64,000 bases of DNA from Planosporangium sp963837285 (GCA_963837285.1 CAWIMS010000001.1:372001-436000); one strand, 5' to 3'. Shown: positions 12,957 through 25,033, counted from the first letter of the stretch. Numbers and translations: made by a program. Notes: generated by a model not told the origin, from the letters alone.

Positions 12957-14264
12957 GTGACCGAGACCTATCCGGCCGACGCGCCGGCATCCGAGGCTCT
13001 TTTCGACCGCGCCCGGGCCATCGTGCCGGGCGGGGTCAATTCTCCTGTGCGCGCGTTCCGCGCCGTCGGTGGTACCCCGAGGTTCATGCTGCGGGGTGAA
13101 GGCTGCTGGATGTACGACGCCGACGGCCGGCGGTATGTCGACCTGGTCTGCTCCTGGGGGCCGCTGGTCCTCGGCCACGCCCATCCCGACGTGGTGGCGG
13201 CGGTGACCGAGGCGGCGACAAAGGGCACCAGCTTCGGCACCCCGACTCCGGGCGAGGTCGACCTCGCCGAGGAGATCGTCGCCCGCACCCCGGTCGAGCA
13301 GGTCAGGCTGGTGAACTCGGGCACCGAGGCGACGATGAGCGCGATCCGGCTGGCCCGCGGCTACACCGGCCGCAGCAAGGTGATCAAGTTCGCCGGCTGC
13401 TACCACGGCCATGTCGACGCGCTGCTCGCCGCGGCGGGATCCGGGGTCGCGACGCTCGGGCTGCCGGACACCCCCGGCGTGACCGGCGCGGCCGCCGCCG
13501 ACACGATCGTGCTGCCCTACAACGACATCGAAGCGGTTGAGCGGGCCTTCGAGGCGCATGGTGACAGCATCGCCGCGATCATCACCGAGGCCGCAGCGGG
13601 CAACATGGGCGTGGTCGCGCCGCGCGACGGGTACAACGCGGCGCTGGCCCGGATCGCCCACCGCCACGGCGCGCTGCTGATTCTCGACGAGGTGATGACC
13701 GGCTTCCGGGTGTCCCGTTCCGGTTGGGCCGGCCTCGACCCGGTGCACGCCGACCTGTACACGTTCGGCAAGGTCATGGGCGGCGGCCTGCCGGCGGCGG
13801 CGTTCGGCGGCTCAACCGCGATCATGGATCGGCTCGCCCCGGCCGGGCCGGTCTACCAGGCCGGCACGCTGTCCGGTAACCCGCTGGCGTGCGCCGCCGG
13901 CCTCGCCACGCTGCGCCGGTGCACCGACGAGATCTACGACCGGCTGAACAGCACGGCCGCCGTCGTGGGCAAGCTCGCGTCGGACGCCCTGGCCACTGCG
14001 GGGGTGCCGCACCTCCTCTCGTACGCGGGAAGCATGTTCTCGATTTTCTTCACCGACCGCGAGGTCTCCGACTACGCGGGTGCCCAGACGCAGAACGTCG
14101 ACGCGTTCCGCGCCTTTTTCCATCAGATGTTGGCCCGCGGGGTCTACCTGCCGCCGAGCGCCTACGAGGCGTGGTTCGTGTCGGCGGCGATCGACGACAC
14201 CGCGCTGGAGGTCATCGAGGCGGCGCTACCCCACGCCGCCCGGGCCGCGGGGAGCGTGTCTTGA
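12957..14264 (+). CDS. hemL: Glutamate-1-semialdehyde 2,1-aminomutase
   Basis: Converts glutamate-1-semialdehyde to 5-aminolevulinate in the C5 route to heme, cytoplasmic and PLP-dependent. GTG start at 12957, 435 residues, the normal family length. Diagnostic segments are IVPGGVNSPVRAF near the N-terminus, NSGTEATMSAIRLARG, FAGCYHGHVD, LILDEVMTGFR, and YTFGKVMGGGLPAAAFGG with the PLP lysine at about residue 272. It heads the heme/cytochrome c operon: its TGA overlaps the TTG start of the histidine phosphatase gene (TTGA), and the order matches M. tuberculosis Rv0524-Rv0529. Confidence 0.97.
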   Translation: MTETYPADAPASEALFDRARAIVPGGVNSPVRAFRAVGGTPRFMLRGEGCWMYDADGRRYVDLVCSWGPLVLGHAHPDVVAAVTEAATKGTSFGTPTPGEVDLAEEIVARTPVEQVRLVNSGTEATMSAIRLARGYTGRSKVIKFAGCYHGHVDALLAAAGSGVATLGLPDTPGVTGAAAADTIVLPYNDIEAVERAFEAHGDSIAAIITEAAAGNMGVVAPRDGYNAALARIAHRHGALLILDEVMTGFRVSRSGWAGLDPVHADLYTFGKVMGGGLPAAAFGGSTAIMDRLAPAGPVYQAGTLSGNPLACAAGLATLRRCTDEIYDRLNSTAAVVGKLASDALATAGVPHLLSYAGSMFSIFFTDREVSDYAGAQTQNVDAFRAFFHQMLARGVYLPPSAYEAWFVSAAIDDTALEVIEAALPHAARAAGSVS

Positions 14265-14904
14265 AAACAATCGTCCATATGCTCCGGCACGGCGAGGTGT
14301 ACAACCCGGACAAGGTCCTCTACGGTCGGCTGCCCGGATACGGGTTGTCCGAGCTGGGCGTCCAGATGGCGAAGGCGGCGGCGCTGGCACTGGCCGACCG
14401 GGATGTCACCTACCTGGTGGCGAGCCCGCTGGAGCGCGCCCAGCAGACCGCCGAGCCGCTCGCGGCCCAGTCCAGGCTCCCTATCGGCGTCGACGAGCGG
14501 CTGATCGAGAGCGCCAACCTGTTCGAGGGCAAGCGGGTCGCGGCCGGCGAGGGGGCGCTGCGCAACCCGCGGTACTGGTACCTGCTGCGCAACCCGTTCA
14601 CCCCGTCCTGGGGCGAGGCGTATGAGGCGGTCGCGCAGCGGATGTACGCGGCGCTGATGGCCGCCCGGGAAGCCGCCGAGGGGCATGAGGCGGTGTGCGT
14701 GTCGCACCAGCTGCCGATCTGGACGCTGCGCCGGCACATGGAGCACAAGCGGCTCTGGCACGACCCCCGCCGCCGGGAATGCGCGCTGGCCAGCCTCACC
14801 AGCTTCCACTTCGAGGATGTCCGCCTGGTCGGCATCGAGTACACCGAGCCGGCGGCGCACCTGATCGCGCTGTCCCCGAGTGCCCGGACGGCCAAGGGGG
14901 CGTG

Positions 14905-14905
<1 letters not shown>
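14261..14905 (+). CDS. Histidine phosphatase family protein (phosphoglycerate mutase-like)
   Basis: 214 residues from a TTG at 14261 that overlaps the hemL stop by 4 nt. The next ATG (14279) would cut into the core strand VHMLRHGEV, so TTG is preferred. The RHG motif (residues 9-11), 'VASPLERAQQTAEPLA' and 'VSHQLPIW' are the histidine phosphatase signatures. Its position between hemL and the TlpA/CcdA genes is conserved with Rv0525 of M. tuberculosis, but the substrate is not established. It ends in TGATG, coupled to the next gene. Confidence 0.9.
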
Positions 14906-15442
<537 letters not shown>

Positions 15443-15450
<8 letters not shown>

Positions 15451-16191
15451 CACGTTCGCCGGGATCGCCGAGTCCGGACCGCTGCTGCTGGCGATCGGGG
15501 TCGCCGCCGTCGCCGGGCTGGTCAGCTTCCTGTCGCCGTGCGTACTGCCGCTGGTGCCCGGCTATCTCTCCTACGTCACCGGGCTGGCCGGGGCCGACCT
15601 CGACTCCGGTGTGCGGCGCGGCCGGGTGCTCGCCGGGACGCTGCTGTTCATCGCCGGGTTCGCCAGCGTGTTCGTGCTCACCAGCGTGCTGCTCGCCGGT
15701 GTCGGCCGGGCGCTGCTGCGCCACGAGCGGGTGGTCGAGGTGGTCATCGGCTCGCTGATCATCGTGCTCGGCGCGGCGTTCGTCGGCCTGATCCCCGGCC
15801 TGCAACGGGAGTGGCGGATCCACCGGCTGCCGGCCGCCGGGCTGGTCGGCGCGCCGGTGTTCGGCGCGGTCTTCGCGCTCTCGTGGAGCCCGTGCCTCGG
15901 GCCGACGCTGGGCGCGGTGCTCGGCCTGGCCACCGTCGGCGGCTCCACCGGCCGGGCGGTCATCCTCGCCATCGCGTACTGCCTGGGCCTCGGGTGTCCG
16001 TTCATCGCGTTCGGGCTCGGGTTCCGGCGGCTGCTCGGCGTGTTCCGGGCGGTCCGCCGCAACAGTGTCTGGGTCACCCGCATCGGCGGCGCGCTGCTGA
16101 TCGTGGTCGGGATCGCGCTGGTCACAGGCGGGTGGGACGATTTCGTCATCTGGTTGCGGGCCACGGTCGGCGTGGGGGAGGTGAGCGTCTG

Positions 16192-16192
<1 letters not shown>
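15443..16192 (+). CDS. ccdA: Cytochrome c biogenesis protein CcdA (thiol-disulfide electron carrier)
   Basis: A 249-residue protein with six hydrophobic helices. It carries the two Cys-Pro motifs of the family, LVSFLSPCVLPLVPGYLSYV in helix 1 and ALSWSPCLGPTLGAVLG in helix 4. CcdA moves reducing equivalents from cytoplasmic thioredoxin across the membrane to ResA/TlpA proteins. GTG start at 15443, inside the tlpA end; its TGA overlaps the resB ATG (TGATG). Confidence 0.95.
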
Positions 16193-17758
<1,566 letters not shown>

Positions 17759-17762
<4 letters not shown>

Positions 17763-18742
17763 GCGGTCTGTCCGACCAGTTGCTGGTGGTGACGATCCTG
17801 GCGTACCTGCTCGCGATGATCGGGTACGCGGCGGAGTACGCGTTCGGCTCGCGCGGCGCGGTGGCGCGGGCGGCGGCGCGCTCGGCCGACCGCGAGCTGG
17901 TCGCGGTCGGTGCCGGCTCCCCGGCGGATCTTGGTGGCGAAGTGTCGCCGGAGCCGCCGGATTCCGCCAAGATCGCCGGCGGGCGGACCGCGCTCATCGG
18001 GCGGCTCGCGGTCGCGCTGACCACGGTCGGCTGGCTGGCCCACCTGGCCACGATCGTGACCCGTGGCCTGGCGGCGCACCGGGTGCCGTGGGGCAACATG
18101 TACGAGTTCGTGGTCGCCGCGTGCTTCGTCGGCGCCACCGCATGGCTGGTGCTCGTGTACCGGCGGCCGCTGGCCCGGCATCTCGGCCTGTACGTCACGC
18201 TCGCCCTGATCGTCATGCTCGGGCTCGCCGGCATGCGGCTGTACACGAAGGCCGGCCCCCTGATGCCGGCGCTCAACTCGTACTGGCTGAAGATCCACGT
18301 CACCGCGGCCTCGGTGGCCTCCGGGATCCTGCTGATCGGCTTCGTCGCCGCGAGCCTCACCTTGATCCGGATGGGATATGAGGGCGGCAAGCGGCGCTTC
18401 CCGTACTCGCTGGGCGAGAAGTTGCCGGACGCGCAGGGGCTGGAGCGGCTCACCTTCCGGGTGCACGCGTTCGCGTTCCCGATCTGGACGTTCGCCATCA
18501 TCTGCGGGGCGATCTGGGCCCGCGAGGCGTGGACCCAGTACTGGGGCTGGGATCCCAAGGAGACCTGGTCGTTCATCTCCTGGGTGATCTACGCGGGGTA
18601 CCTGCACGCCCGGGCCACCCCGAGCGTCAAGCGGACCGTGGCGACCTGGATCGCGGTGCTCGGCTGGGCCACCATGATGATCAACCTGTTCGCCATCAAC
18701 CTGGTCGTGACCGGCATGCACTCGTACGCCGGGGTGAAATAG
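17759..18742 (+). CDS. ccsB: Cytochrome c biogenesis protein CcsB (heme handling)
   Basis: 327 residues and about eight hydrophobic segments. The tryptophan-rich WWD heme-binding motif reads WTQYWGWDPKETWSFISW near residue 260. Flanking His residues (HRVPWGNMYEF, 'KIHVTAAS', 'YLHARA') are the expected heme ligands. It is the last gene of the hemL-ccs operon and is followed by a strong hairpin. The region between helix 1 and helix 2 (LGGEVSPEPPDSAKIAGG) is encoded by an inverted repeat (17921-17979). Confidence 0.95.
17921..17979. repeat. Inverted repeat in frame within ccsB
   Basis: CCGGCGGATCTTGGTGG (17921-17937) and CCGCCAAGATCGCCGG (17964-17979) are inverted copies with one mismatch and one extra base. 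They encode part of the loop between the first two helices of CcsB. A half-copy, CCGGCGATCTTGGTG, occurs in resB near 16637. Confidence 0.7.
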
Positions 18743-18774
18743 CGACCCCCGGGGAAGTCTCCCCGGGGTCGCGG
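18742..18774. terminator. Strong GC hairpin between convergent ccsB and DUF11 genes
   Basis: GCGACCCCCGGGGA and TCCCCGGGGTCGC flank the loop AGTC; the stem of about 13 bp has one bulged base. It begins directly after the ccsB stop and ends just before the stop of the convergent gene, so it can serve both strands. Confidence 0.85.
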
Positions 18775-18778
18775 GGAA

Positions 18779-20161
18779 TCAGTTGACGGTGAGCCGGGCG
18801 GTGTCGTTGGCGGGATCGTCATCCGGGTCCTGGCTCACGAGCGGATCCCGGGTCGACACCGAGCCGGCGGCACCCTTGATCATCTTCGTGATCTTCAAGC
18901 TGAACGTCACGGTGAGCGTCGCGCCGGCACCCAGGAAGTCGACGTCCGGGCCGCACCGGTACCGGGTGTACCCGGCCAGGCCCGGCTCGGCCTCGGTCAG
19001 GTTGCCGTCCGGGTCGGTGTACAGCCCGGCGCAGCTCGACGGCGCCTTGGTCACGGCGGTACCCGGTGGTGCGGTGACCACGAAGTGCCAGACCGGCTCG
19101 TTGTAGAGCGAGTTGTCCAGCGCACCGGGCCCGTTGTCGCGCACGCCGACGGTGGCGGTGACGGTGGCGCCGGCCTTGCCGGTCTTCTTCGTGCCGAGCG
19201 CCGCCACGTCGTACGTGTTCGGCACGGTCCACTGGGCGACCCCGGAGTTGTCGTACGGGTCGAGGTCGGCGGCCCGCATCCCGGTTGCCCGGACGGTCGC
19301 CCGCAACGGCCCACCACCGGGCCGGTGGCTGGTGCGGACCGCCGCCGGGACACCGTCACCGGCGGCGAGGACGGTGATGTCGGTCGACTGGTACCCGAGC
19401 GCGTCCCGGCCGGCAGTCGCGTCGAGGGCCAGGTCGGCCTGCTGGCCCGGCCCGACATCCTGGGTGAAGGTGCAGGTGACCAGGTGGTGCGAGGCGCTCT
19501 CGGCGTACCGGCAGTTCTGGTACGTGGCCGGGACGATCCCGTGGGTGAACTCCAGCGACACCGTGAAGCCGTGCGCGGTCCGGTTGCCCCGGTTGGTGAA
19601 CGTCACCGGGAATGCCGTGGCCGTCCCGGGTGCGACCGTGCCCCGGTCGGCGACGCGGAAGGCGAGTTGCAGGTCGACGCCGTCGCCGATGACCACAGTG
19701 GACTGTGCCAGGCGGGGAAGCACGTTGTCGGCGGCGGTGGTGTAGCGCATGGTCGCCTGCGCACCGGCCTTCGCCCCGGCGGCCGGGGACAACGCGATCG
19801 GCAGCCGGACATCGACCTCGCCGTCGGCCTGGTTGGGCAGTTCGCAGGTGCGCACCGGCCCGGTACCCCGGCAGCCGGCGGGGAATGTCGCGACGGCAAC
19901 GCCGGCCAGGCCGCTCAGGTCGAACGTGACGGTCGGGTGGAACGCGTTGATGCCGACGATCCATGCCTCCACTGTCTTGCCGGGCGCCCCGTCGGCACCG
20001 ATCGTGATCGTCTGATCCAGGAACGCGCTGACGTACGGGTCCGGCCCGCCGGCCGCGTGTGCGGCGCCGGGCGTTGCGGCGAGGCCGCCGCCGACGAGCG
20101 CGAGCGCGGCGATTGTGGCTGTGATCCGACCTTGTCGTTCCCTGTGCACGAGCGTCACCAT
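18779..20161 (-). CDS. Secreted DUF11-like repeat protein
   Basis: 460 residues. The Sec signal peptide (basic MVTLVHRERQGR, hydrophobic ALALVGGGLAA, cleavage after AHA) is clear. The body has three or four Ig-like beta domains with phrases of the DUF11/CARDB type such as 'VTFTNRGNRTAHGFTVSLEF', 'TVGVRDNGPGALDNSLYNEP' and 'VSQDPDDDPANDTARLTVN'. Paired Cys residues (e.g. CRGTGPVRTC) suggest disulfides. Unlike its neighbour at 20324 it has no sorting signal, so it is probably released or held by partners. The two adjacent genes share architecture and are likely tandem duplicates. Function is unknown. Confidence 0.75.
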   Translation of the reverse strand: MVTLVHRERQGRITATIAALALVGGGLAATPGAAHAAGGPDPYVSAFLDQTITIGADGAPGKTVEAWIVGINAFHPTVTFDLSGLAGVAVATFPAGCRGTGPVRTCELPNQADGEVDVRLPIALSPAAGAKAGAQATMRYTTAADNVLPRLAQSTVVIGDGVDLQLAFRVADRGTVAPGTATAFPVTFTNRGNRTAHGFTVSLEFTHGIVPATYQNCRYAESASHHLVTCTFTQDVGPGQQADLALDATAGRDALGYQSTDITVLAAGDGVPAAVRTSHRPGGGPLRATVRATGMRAADLDPYDNSGVAQWTVPNTYDVAALGTKKTGKAGATVTATVGVRDNGPGALDNSLYNEPVWHFVVTAPPGTAVTKAPSSCAGLYTDPDGNLTEAEPGLAGYTRYRCGPDVDFLGAGATLTVTFSLKITKMIKGAAGSVSTRDPLVSQDPDDDPANDTARLTVN

Positions 20162-20271
20162 CCTTCGATCATCGGGAAGCGAGGCGCAGCTTAACGACCC
20201 CGGTTACGGCCGAGATGCCAGGCGGGTAAATGATCGGAGGTATCGGCTGTGACAAACGTCGCCAACGGTCA

Positions 20272-20301
20272 GCGGCCCCCGGGTGTTATCCCGGAGGCCG
20301 C
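20272..20301 (-). terminator. Hairpin terminator after the LPXTG-like gene
   Basis: GCGGCCCCCGGG and CCCGGAGGCCGC flank TGTTAT (a 12-bp stem with one mismatch), 22 bp beyond the stop of the minus-strand gene at 20324. Confidence 0.75.
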
Positions 20302-20323
20302 CTCTGTGCCGATGGGTAGCTTG

Positions 20324-21910
20324 TTACGGAGTGGGCATGGTCGCCTTGCGCCGGCGGGCGAGGAGCACCAGCGCCCCGCCGATGGCTAGCAGGACAACGC
20401 CTGTGCCGGCGATCAGGCCGGAGCGGGCGCCGGTGATCGGCAGGCCGGAGCCGCCGCCGGTGCCGCCGGTGGTCGGGTTGATGACGACCGTCGCCTTGTC
20501 GTTGCCGGTGTCCCGGTCGGCCGGCGGATCCTGCGGCTCGGTGTACGGGTCCTCGATGTTGCTGTCGTACCCGTACGGCTCATGGAACGACACCGGGCCG
20601 GTCGCGTTCGGCACCAGTTTGGTGATCCGCAGGGCGAAGTCTTCGGTGAGGGTCTGCCCCACGTCGATCTTGGGTGCCCAACACCGGTACACGGTGCCGC
20701 CCGGAACCGCCTTGCCGAGCTCCCAGGTGTAGGGCCCGTTCGGCTTGCCGTTGACCACGATCGCGACGCAATCCTGCGGGATCGCCGCCGCCTCGGTGCC
20801 CTCCGGCAGGGTGAACACCAGCTTCGGCCACCAGAAGTGGCCCTCCTTGTCGAGCACCACCGGGACCGGGCTGCTCGGGCCGTTGCTGCGGATGGCCGGC
20901 TTGACGTGCACCACGTCGCCGACCTTGCCGGTGGCGGTGTCGCCGAGCAGCGCGTAGTCGTATGTGTTGTCCACGAAGTAGGCGATCTCGGCGCCGTTGT
21001 TGGCCGGGTTGTAGTCCTGGGCCTTGAGCGCGGTGTGGGGCGCCAGCCGGAGCCGACGCCCGCCGGCCCCGCTGGCGGCCTTCGCGGCGCCCGCGGCCTG
21101 CACGTCGAAGCTCACGACGGCATCGCCGTACGCGTTCGCCCTGACCGTGGCGGCGACACCGTCCGCGCCCTGCTCGTCGACGATCTGGTACTCCTGGCCC
21201 GGCGCGAGCGGGCCGGTGAACGTGCAGGTCGCCAGCTCGGACGTCGGAGCCCCGGGCGGGTTCGTGTCATACGCGCAGTTGTCGTAGTGGACGGAGTCGA
21301 GTGTCTTCGGCGTCCAGATCCGGATCGTCGCACCGGCCGCGTCCTTGGTGCCGATGTTGACGAAATGGATCGGTGTGTGCACCCGGGCACCGGGCTTGAC
21401 GTGGCCGCCCGACCCGCCGGACGTGGCCGCGAGGTCCACGTCGTCGACCACCTCGACGGTCGTGTGCCGCTCGACCGGCGGCACACCGGCCGCCGCCGCC
21501 CGGAAGGTGATGTCGGCGGTGGTGCCGGCCTTCGCGGCGGACGTCGTGCGGAAGGTGAAGCCGAGCCGTCGGCTGGTGGTGGCATCCGGCGTGACCGGAC
21601 AGGTCATCGTCGTGCCGGCCGTGGTGCACCCGTCCGGGGCATCGACGGTGGCGACGCCGGCCAGCTTGGCGAGATCGACGGTGAGCTTCGCGTCGGGCAC
21701 CAGCTCGGCATCGACGGCGACGATGGTCTTCGCCGCCTGGGCGCCGCGCACGAGCAGCGACATGTGATCGGGCGCGTGCACGTCCAAATAGGGCTGCCCC
21801 GGCTGGGCGTGTGCCGGCGCCGCGAGGGCGGCGCCGCCGACCGCCGCCAGGAACACGGACAGGCCGAGGCGTGCGGTCAGCGACCGCGACAAAGACAGAC
21901 TTGGTACCAA
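20324..21910 (-). CDS. Secreted DUF11-like protein with LPITG sortase-type anchor
   Basis: 528 residues from TTG 21910, chosen because GGGAGG lies 5 nt upstream; an open frame extends to 21931. A signal peptide ending in AHA is followed by Ig-like repeats ('HFVNIGTKDAAGATIRIWTP', 'VKPAIRSNGPSSPVPVVLDK'). The C-terminus has Gly-rich GGTGGGSG, then LPITG, a hydrophobic helix and RRRKATMPTP. This is a cell-wall sorting signal, with Ile-Thr in place of the usual middle residues. Sortase would cleave at LPIT|G and link the protein to peptidoglycan. A paralogue with the same tail is encoded at 60792. Confidence 0.82.
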   Translation of the reverse strand: MVPSLSLSRSLTARLGLSVFLAAVGGAALAAPAHAQPGQPYLDVHAPDHMSLLVRGAQAAKTIVAVDAELVPDAKLTVDLAKLAGVATVDAPDGCTTAGTTMTCPVTPDATTSRRLGFTFRTTSAAKAGTTADITFRAAAAGVPPVERHTTVEVVDDVDLAATSGGSGGHVKPGARVHTPIHFVNIGTKDAAGATIRIWTPKTLDSVHYDNCAYDTNPPGAPTSELATCTFTGPLAPGQEYQIVDEQGADGVAATVRANAYGDAVVSFDVQAAGAAKAASGAGGRRLRLAPHTALKAQDYNPANNGAEIAYFVDNTYDYALLGDTATGKVGDVVHVKPAIRSNGPSSPVPVVLDKEGHFWWPKLVFTLPEGTEAAAIPQDCVAIVVNGKPNGPYTWELGKAVPGGTVYRCWAPKIDVGQTLTEDFALRITKLVPNATGPVSFHEPYGYDSNIEDPYTEPQDPPADRDTGNDKATVVINPTTGGTGGGSGLPITGARSGLIAGTGVVLLAIGGALVLLARRRKATMPTP

Positions 21911-22035
21911 GATCCCTCCCCAGGTCGGCACCCCGCGACAGTCGTCGCCGGCGCAAAACGCAGGGTAGCGGAACGTCTATGGATCGCGCTGCCCCGATGA
22001 CCGCGTTGTCGGTGCCGGTGTGGGAGACTGGCGGC

Positions 22036-23502
22036 ATGGCGCGCGGGTTCCCGTACACCGATCTCAAGGACTTCCTGGCCGCGCTGGACAGGGCGGGTGA
22101 GCTGCGCCGGGTCACCGTGCCGGTGGACCCGACGCTGGAGATCAGCGAGATCGTCACCCGCACGGTCCGGGCCGGCGGGCCGGCGCTGCTGTTCGAGCGC
22201 CCGACCCGGGGCGAGATGCCGGTGGCGATCAACCTGTTCGGCACCGAGCGAAGCGGATGGCGATGGCGCTCGGCGTCGACTCGCTCGACGAGATCGGCGA
22301 CCGGATCGGCGACGCTGGTCAAGCCGGAGCTGCCGGTCGGCTGGTCCGGCATCCGCGAGGGGCTGGGCAAGGTGATGCAGCTCAAGTCGGTGCCGCCGCA
22401 AGCAAGGTCAAGACCGCGCCCTGCCAGCAGGTGGTCTACCGCGGCGCCGACGTCGACCTGGACCGGCTGCCCGGCCTGCAGGTCTGGCCCGGCGACGGCG
22501 GGATCTTCCACAACTTCGGGCTGACCCACACCAAGCACCCGGAGACCGGCAAGCGCAACCTCGGCCTCTACCGGCTCCAGCAGCACTCCCGCAACACGCT
22601 CGGCATGCACTGGCAGATCCACAAGGACTCCACCGCCCACCACGCGGTCGCCGAGCGGCTGCGGCCAGCGGCTGCCGGTGGCGATCGCGATCGGCTGCGA
22701 CCCGGTGGTCTGCTACGCGGCGAGCGCGCCGCTGCCCGGCGACATCGACGAGTACCTGTTCGCCGGGTTCCTGCGCGGCGAGCGGGTCGAGATGGTCGAC
22801 TGCCTGACCGTGCCGCTGCAGGTGCCGGCGCACGCGCAGATCGTGCTGGAGGGCTACCTGGAGCCGGGCGAGCGGCTGCCGGAGGGCCCGTTCGGCGACC
22901 ACACCGGCTTCTACACCCCGGTCGAGCCGTTCCCGGTGCTGCACGTCGAGGCGATGACCATGCAGCGCGAACCCGGTCTACCACTCGATCATCACCTCGC
23001 AAGCCGCCGCAGGAGGACCACGGCCTCGGCAAGGCCACCGAGCGGATCTTCCTGCCGCTGCTCAAGCTGCTGATCCCGGACATCGTCGACTACGACCTGC
23101 CGGCGGCCGGGCGTCTTCCACAACTGCGTGATCGTGTCGATCCACAAGCGGTACCCGAAGCACGCCCAGAAGGTGATGAACGCGATCTGGGGCGCCCACC
23201 TGATGTCGCTGACCAAGCTGATCGTGGTCGTCGACGAGGACTGCGACGTGCACGACTACAACGAGGTCGCCTTCCGCGCCTTCGGCAACGTCGACTACGC
23301 GCGCGACCTGCTGCTCACCGAGGGCCCGGTGGACCACCTGGACCACGCGTCGTACCAGCAGTTCTGGGGCGGCAAGGTGGGCGTCGACGCGACCCGCAAG
23401 CTGCCCACCGAGGGCTACACCCGCGGCTGGCCGGAGGAGATGACCATGTCGCCCGAGGTCGGTCGCCTGGTCGACAAGCGCTGGAAGGAGTACGGGATCT
23501 GA
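22036..23502 (+). CDS. ubiD: UbiD-family decarboxylase (menaquinone, futalosine route), heavily frameshifted
   Basis: UbiD enzymes use prenylated FMN to decarboxylate aromatic acids. With MqnP and UbiX encoded directly downstream, the likely substrate is prenylated dihydroxynaphthoate. ATG 22036 starts MARGFPYTDLKDFLAALDRA. Family segments follow in shifting frames: FHNFGLTHTKHPETGKRNLG, LQQHSRNTLGMHWQIHKD, VAIAIGCDPVVCYAASAPLP, PFGDHTGFYTP, then MNAIWGAHLMSLTKLIVVVD to KRWKEYGI. About seven shifts (near 22252, 22313, 22402, 22667, 22972, 22998 and 23108) are needed, and almost all are explained by one extra base. Length after repair is about 485 residues, normal for UbiD. Confidence 0.88.
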
Positions 23503-23514
23503 TGGCCACGTGCG

Positions 23515-24412
23515 GTGCAGGAGCGACCCGGCCGGGTCAAGTCCTTCCTCAAGCTGGTGGCGATCGAGCACTCGGTCTTCGCGCTGCCGTTCGCGTACCT
23601 GTCGGCGCTGACCGCGATGCAGGTCGAACGGCGGCCGGGTGCGCTGGCTGGACCTGCTGCTGATCACGGTGGCGATGGTCGGCGCGCGCACCTTCGCGAT
23701 GGCCGCCAACCGGATCATCGACCGGCGGATCGACGCGCGGAACCCGCGTACCGCCGGGCGGGAACTGGTCACCGGGGCGGTGAGCGTGCGGACGGCCTGG
23801 ACCGGCGCGGCCGTCGCGCTGGTCGTCTTCCTGGCCGCCGCGGCCGCTGCTCAACCCGCTCTGCCTGGTGCTCGCCCCGCTCGCGGTGGTGCCGCTGGTC
23901 GTCTACCCGTACGGCAAGCGGTTCACCAACTGGCCGCACGCGCATCCTGGCGCTCGCCCAGGCGGTCGGCGCCGGTCGGCGCCTGGCTCGCGGTCACCGG
24001 CACCTTCGCCGGGTCCGGGCCGGCCTGGCTGCTCGGCGCGGCGGTGGGCCTGTGGATCGGCGGCTTCGACCTGATCTACGCCTGCCAGGACGCCGAGGTC
24101 GACCGGCAGATCGGGGTGCACAGCGTGCCCGCCCGGTACGGCCGGCGCTTCGCCCTGCACGCCTCGACGGTCGCGCACGTGGTGACCTTCGCGCTGTTCG
24201 TCTGGTTCGGCGCGCTGGTCGGGCTCGGCTGGCTGTGGTGGATCGGGCTGGCGCTGACCGCGCGTCGCCTTCGGCTACCAGCACGTCGTCGTCACCCCGA
24301 CCGACCTGTCCCGGGTCAACCGGGCGTTCTTCACCGCCAACGGCTTCGTCGGCATCGCGCTGTTCGTCTTCGCCCTGCTGACCTTGTTGTGCGCGGCGGC
24401 CTGCGGGGGTGA
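23515..24412 (+). CDS. mqnP: MqnP-like UbiA-family prenyltransferase, frameshifted
   Basis: An integral membrane prenyltransferase attaching the isoprenoid chain to 1,4-dihydroxy-6-naphthoate. The GTG at 23515 begins MQERPGRVKSFLKLVAIEHS, then FALPFAYLSALTAM. Restoring the frame gives the Asp-rich motif 'NRIIDRRIDARNPRTAGREL' and the second motif 'GFDLIYACQDAEVDRQIGVHS'. These two and seven to eight hydrophobic helices define UbiA enzymes. About six shifts (near 23634, 23849, 23945, 23975, 24263 and 24375) interrupt the frame. The end DLVVRGGLRG-stop overlaps the ubiX start. Confidence 0.85.
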
Positions 24413-25033
24413 GTCCGGTGCGTCAACCGTGGATCGTCGGCGTCTCCGGCGCGTCCGGCACGCCGTACGCGGCGGCCGTGCTCCGCGGCCTGCTCGACGC
24501 CGGCCAGCCGGTCGACCTCGTCGTCTCCCGGGCGGCGCGGCTGACCCTGCTCGACGAGACCGCCGGCCGTTCCGGGACGCGCACTGGAAGGACGACCTCG
24601 TCGCCTGGCTGGGCCGCGACGGTGAGCGACGTGGCCTACTGGCCGGCCGGTGACCTCGCCGCCGGGCCGAGCAGCGGCTCGTACCCGGCTACAGGGCATG
24701 GTCGTGGTGCCGGCGAGCACGCGCGGCCTGCGCCGGAATCGCCATCGGCCTGTCCAAGGACCTGTTGCAGCGCGCGGCCGAGGTCAACCTCAAGGAGCGC
24801 CGGCCGGTCGTGGTCGTGCCGCGGGAGACGCCGGTGACCCGCAGCCACCTGGAGCACCTGATCGCGCTGCACGACGCGGGTGCCGTGGTGCTGCCCGCGA
24901 GCCCCGGGTTCTACTGCGGCGGGCGCGAGCGCGTCGGCGCAGCAGTTGGTCGACTTCGTCGCCGGCAAGGTGCTGGACTCGTCGGGTGCCGCACACGCTG
25001 TACACGCGGTGGACCGGCCAGCTCGGCGGCTAA
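24409..25033 (+). CDS. ubiX: UbiX-like flavin prenyltransferase, frameshifted
   Basis: Makes prenyl-FMN, the cofactor of UbiD, from FMN and dimethylallyl phosphate. The GTG start at 24409 (or 24418) gives RQPWIVGVSGASGTPYAAAV, the FMN-binding 'SGASG' N-terminus. Later frame pieces read MVVVPASTRG, IGLSKDLLQRAAEVNLKERR, VVVVPRETPVTRSHLEHL and VVLPASPGFYCG. Five or more one-base shifts are needed. The final piece PHTLYTRWTGQLGG ends at TAA 25033. It is coupled to mqnP and overlaps the convergent bldC stop by 4 nt. Confidence 0.87.

Noticed and set aside
22036..25033. Real pseudogenisation of ubiD, mqnP and ubiX
   Set aside because: Motifs are intact in every frame piece, the shifts are mostly single insertions and are clustered, and the rest of the menaquinone route is complete. 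Sequencing error is the simpler reading, although it is not proven.
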